Shown one piece after another: positions 63,822 through 64,000 of a stretch of 64,000 bases of DNA. The DNA is taken from assembly GCF_000426705.1 (NCBI RefSeq), contig NZ_KE384554.1:574714-638713 (forward strand). The letters are read 5' to 3'. Numbering within the stretch: the stretch's first letter is position 1; each line of letters starts with the position of its first letter. The translations under genes were made by a program, and so were the position numbers. Source of the DNA: Spirochaeta cellobiosiphila DSM 17781 (GTDB taxonomy: Bacteria; Spirochaetota; Spirochaetia; DSM-17781). Under the pieces are notes generated by a model that saw only the letters and a program-made list of their open reading frames with translations, was not told the origin of the DNA and made no database searches.

Positions 63822-64000
63822 TTATAGATAACGTTTTGGTTCTTCTTCCCGAATTTGAACCCAGACTTCAATCATACTTTTGATGGGACTGCTTTGAAGT
63901 TTGGGAAACAATACTTCTTCAACTTGAAAGATACCCACAGACTCTAGCATATGAACATAGATCTTAATGGGTTTATCAAGTCCATCAGTGATGGTTAAAA
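63822..64000 (-). CDS. 3' end of an unknown gene, cut by window edge
   Basis: The last 59 codons of a leftward gene (C-terminus ...IEVWVQIREEEPKRYL) enter from the right edge. It lies 48 bases upstream of the kinase gene on the same strand. The visible part shows beta-strand-like text but no diagnostic motif. Confidence 0.6.
   Translation of the reverse strand, partial: LTITDGLDKPIKIYVHMLESVGIFQVEEVLFPKLQSSPIKSMIEVWVQIREEEPKRYL

Overview
The window reads as a stretch of chromosome from a free-living, AT-rich spirochaete (Spirochaetales). The strongest clue is gene order. A leftward series runs flgF, flgG, a rod-binding flgJ-like gene, an RpoS-like sigma factor gene, a deacetylase gene, tsaD, apt, rplU-prp-rpmA-obgE-nadD-yqeK, rsfS, spoVG, rplY, pth, tilS, ftsH. 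As I recall it, this closely matches a conserved block of the Borrelia burgdorferi chromosome. A DUF5312-like protein, CimA-based isoleucine synthesis and several hybrid two-component proteins fit the same group. No database search was run, so family names rest on motifs and recall.

Layout. Bases 1-10.9 kb (minus strand): start of lepA, a hybrid histidine kinase, an HtrA-like lipoprotein protease, an exported protein with Asp-rich loops, ftsH, tilS, pth, rplY, tRNA-Gln(TTG) and spoVG. 11.0-11.9 kb (plus): a CheX-like gene and a tiny, extremely acidic protein. 11.9-16.5 kb (minus): the rplU-to-rsfS operon, with an apparent CTG start for obgE. 16.5-22.6 kb: gltB-gltD (glutamate synthase). 22.9-24.6 kb: a spirochaetal protein of unknown function. 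24.6-28.7 kb (plus): ilvB-ilvN-cimA, preceded by an Ile/Leu/Val-rich leader peptide and a terminator/antiterminator. 28.6-34.4 kb (minus): a cysteine-cluster protein, carAB, tRNA-Gln(CTG) and apt. 34.5-40.4 kb: a MinD/ParA ATPase (plus), then tsaD, deacetylase, sigma factor and flagellar rod genes (minus). 40.5-42.5 kb (plus): a SET-domain protein and a pectinesterase-like protein.

Bases 42.5-45.9 kb form a degenerate accessory island. It holds a 22-bp tandem repeat array, a truncated and frameshifted gene, a 505-bp internally deleted IS256-type element with recognisable terminal inverted repeats, a three-gene cassette whose middle gene has an in-frame TGA, and a second copy of the IS left end. 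Bases 45.9-53.0 kb (minus) are a long operon: folP, cdaA, ybbR-like, acpS, DUF2225, truA, a uracil-DNA-glycosylase-like gene and priA. Bases 53.1-62.4 kb (plus): an ACT protein with a PFL-family protein, an IgaA-like membrane protein, nadE, a patatin, cheW, an unknown gene, a YchJ-like SEC-C protein and a membrane cyclic-nucleotide-domain (Popeye-like) protein. The window ends with a REC-REC-kinase and the 3' end of another gene, both on the minus strand.

The most notable regulatory signals are a ribosome-mediated attenuator in front of ilvB, a consensus sigma-54 promoter in front of the RpoS-like sigma gene, and several transcription units whose best promoter would start the message at or next to the start codon (candidate leaderless mRNAs).
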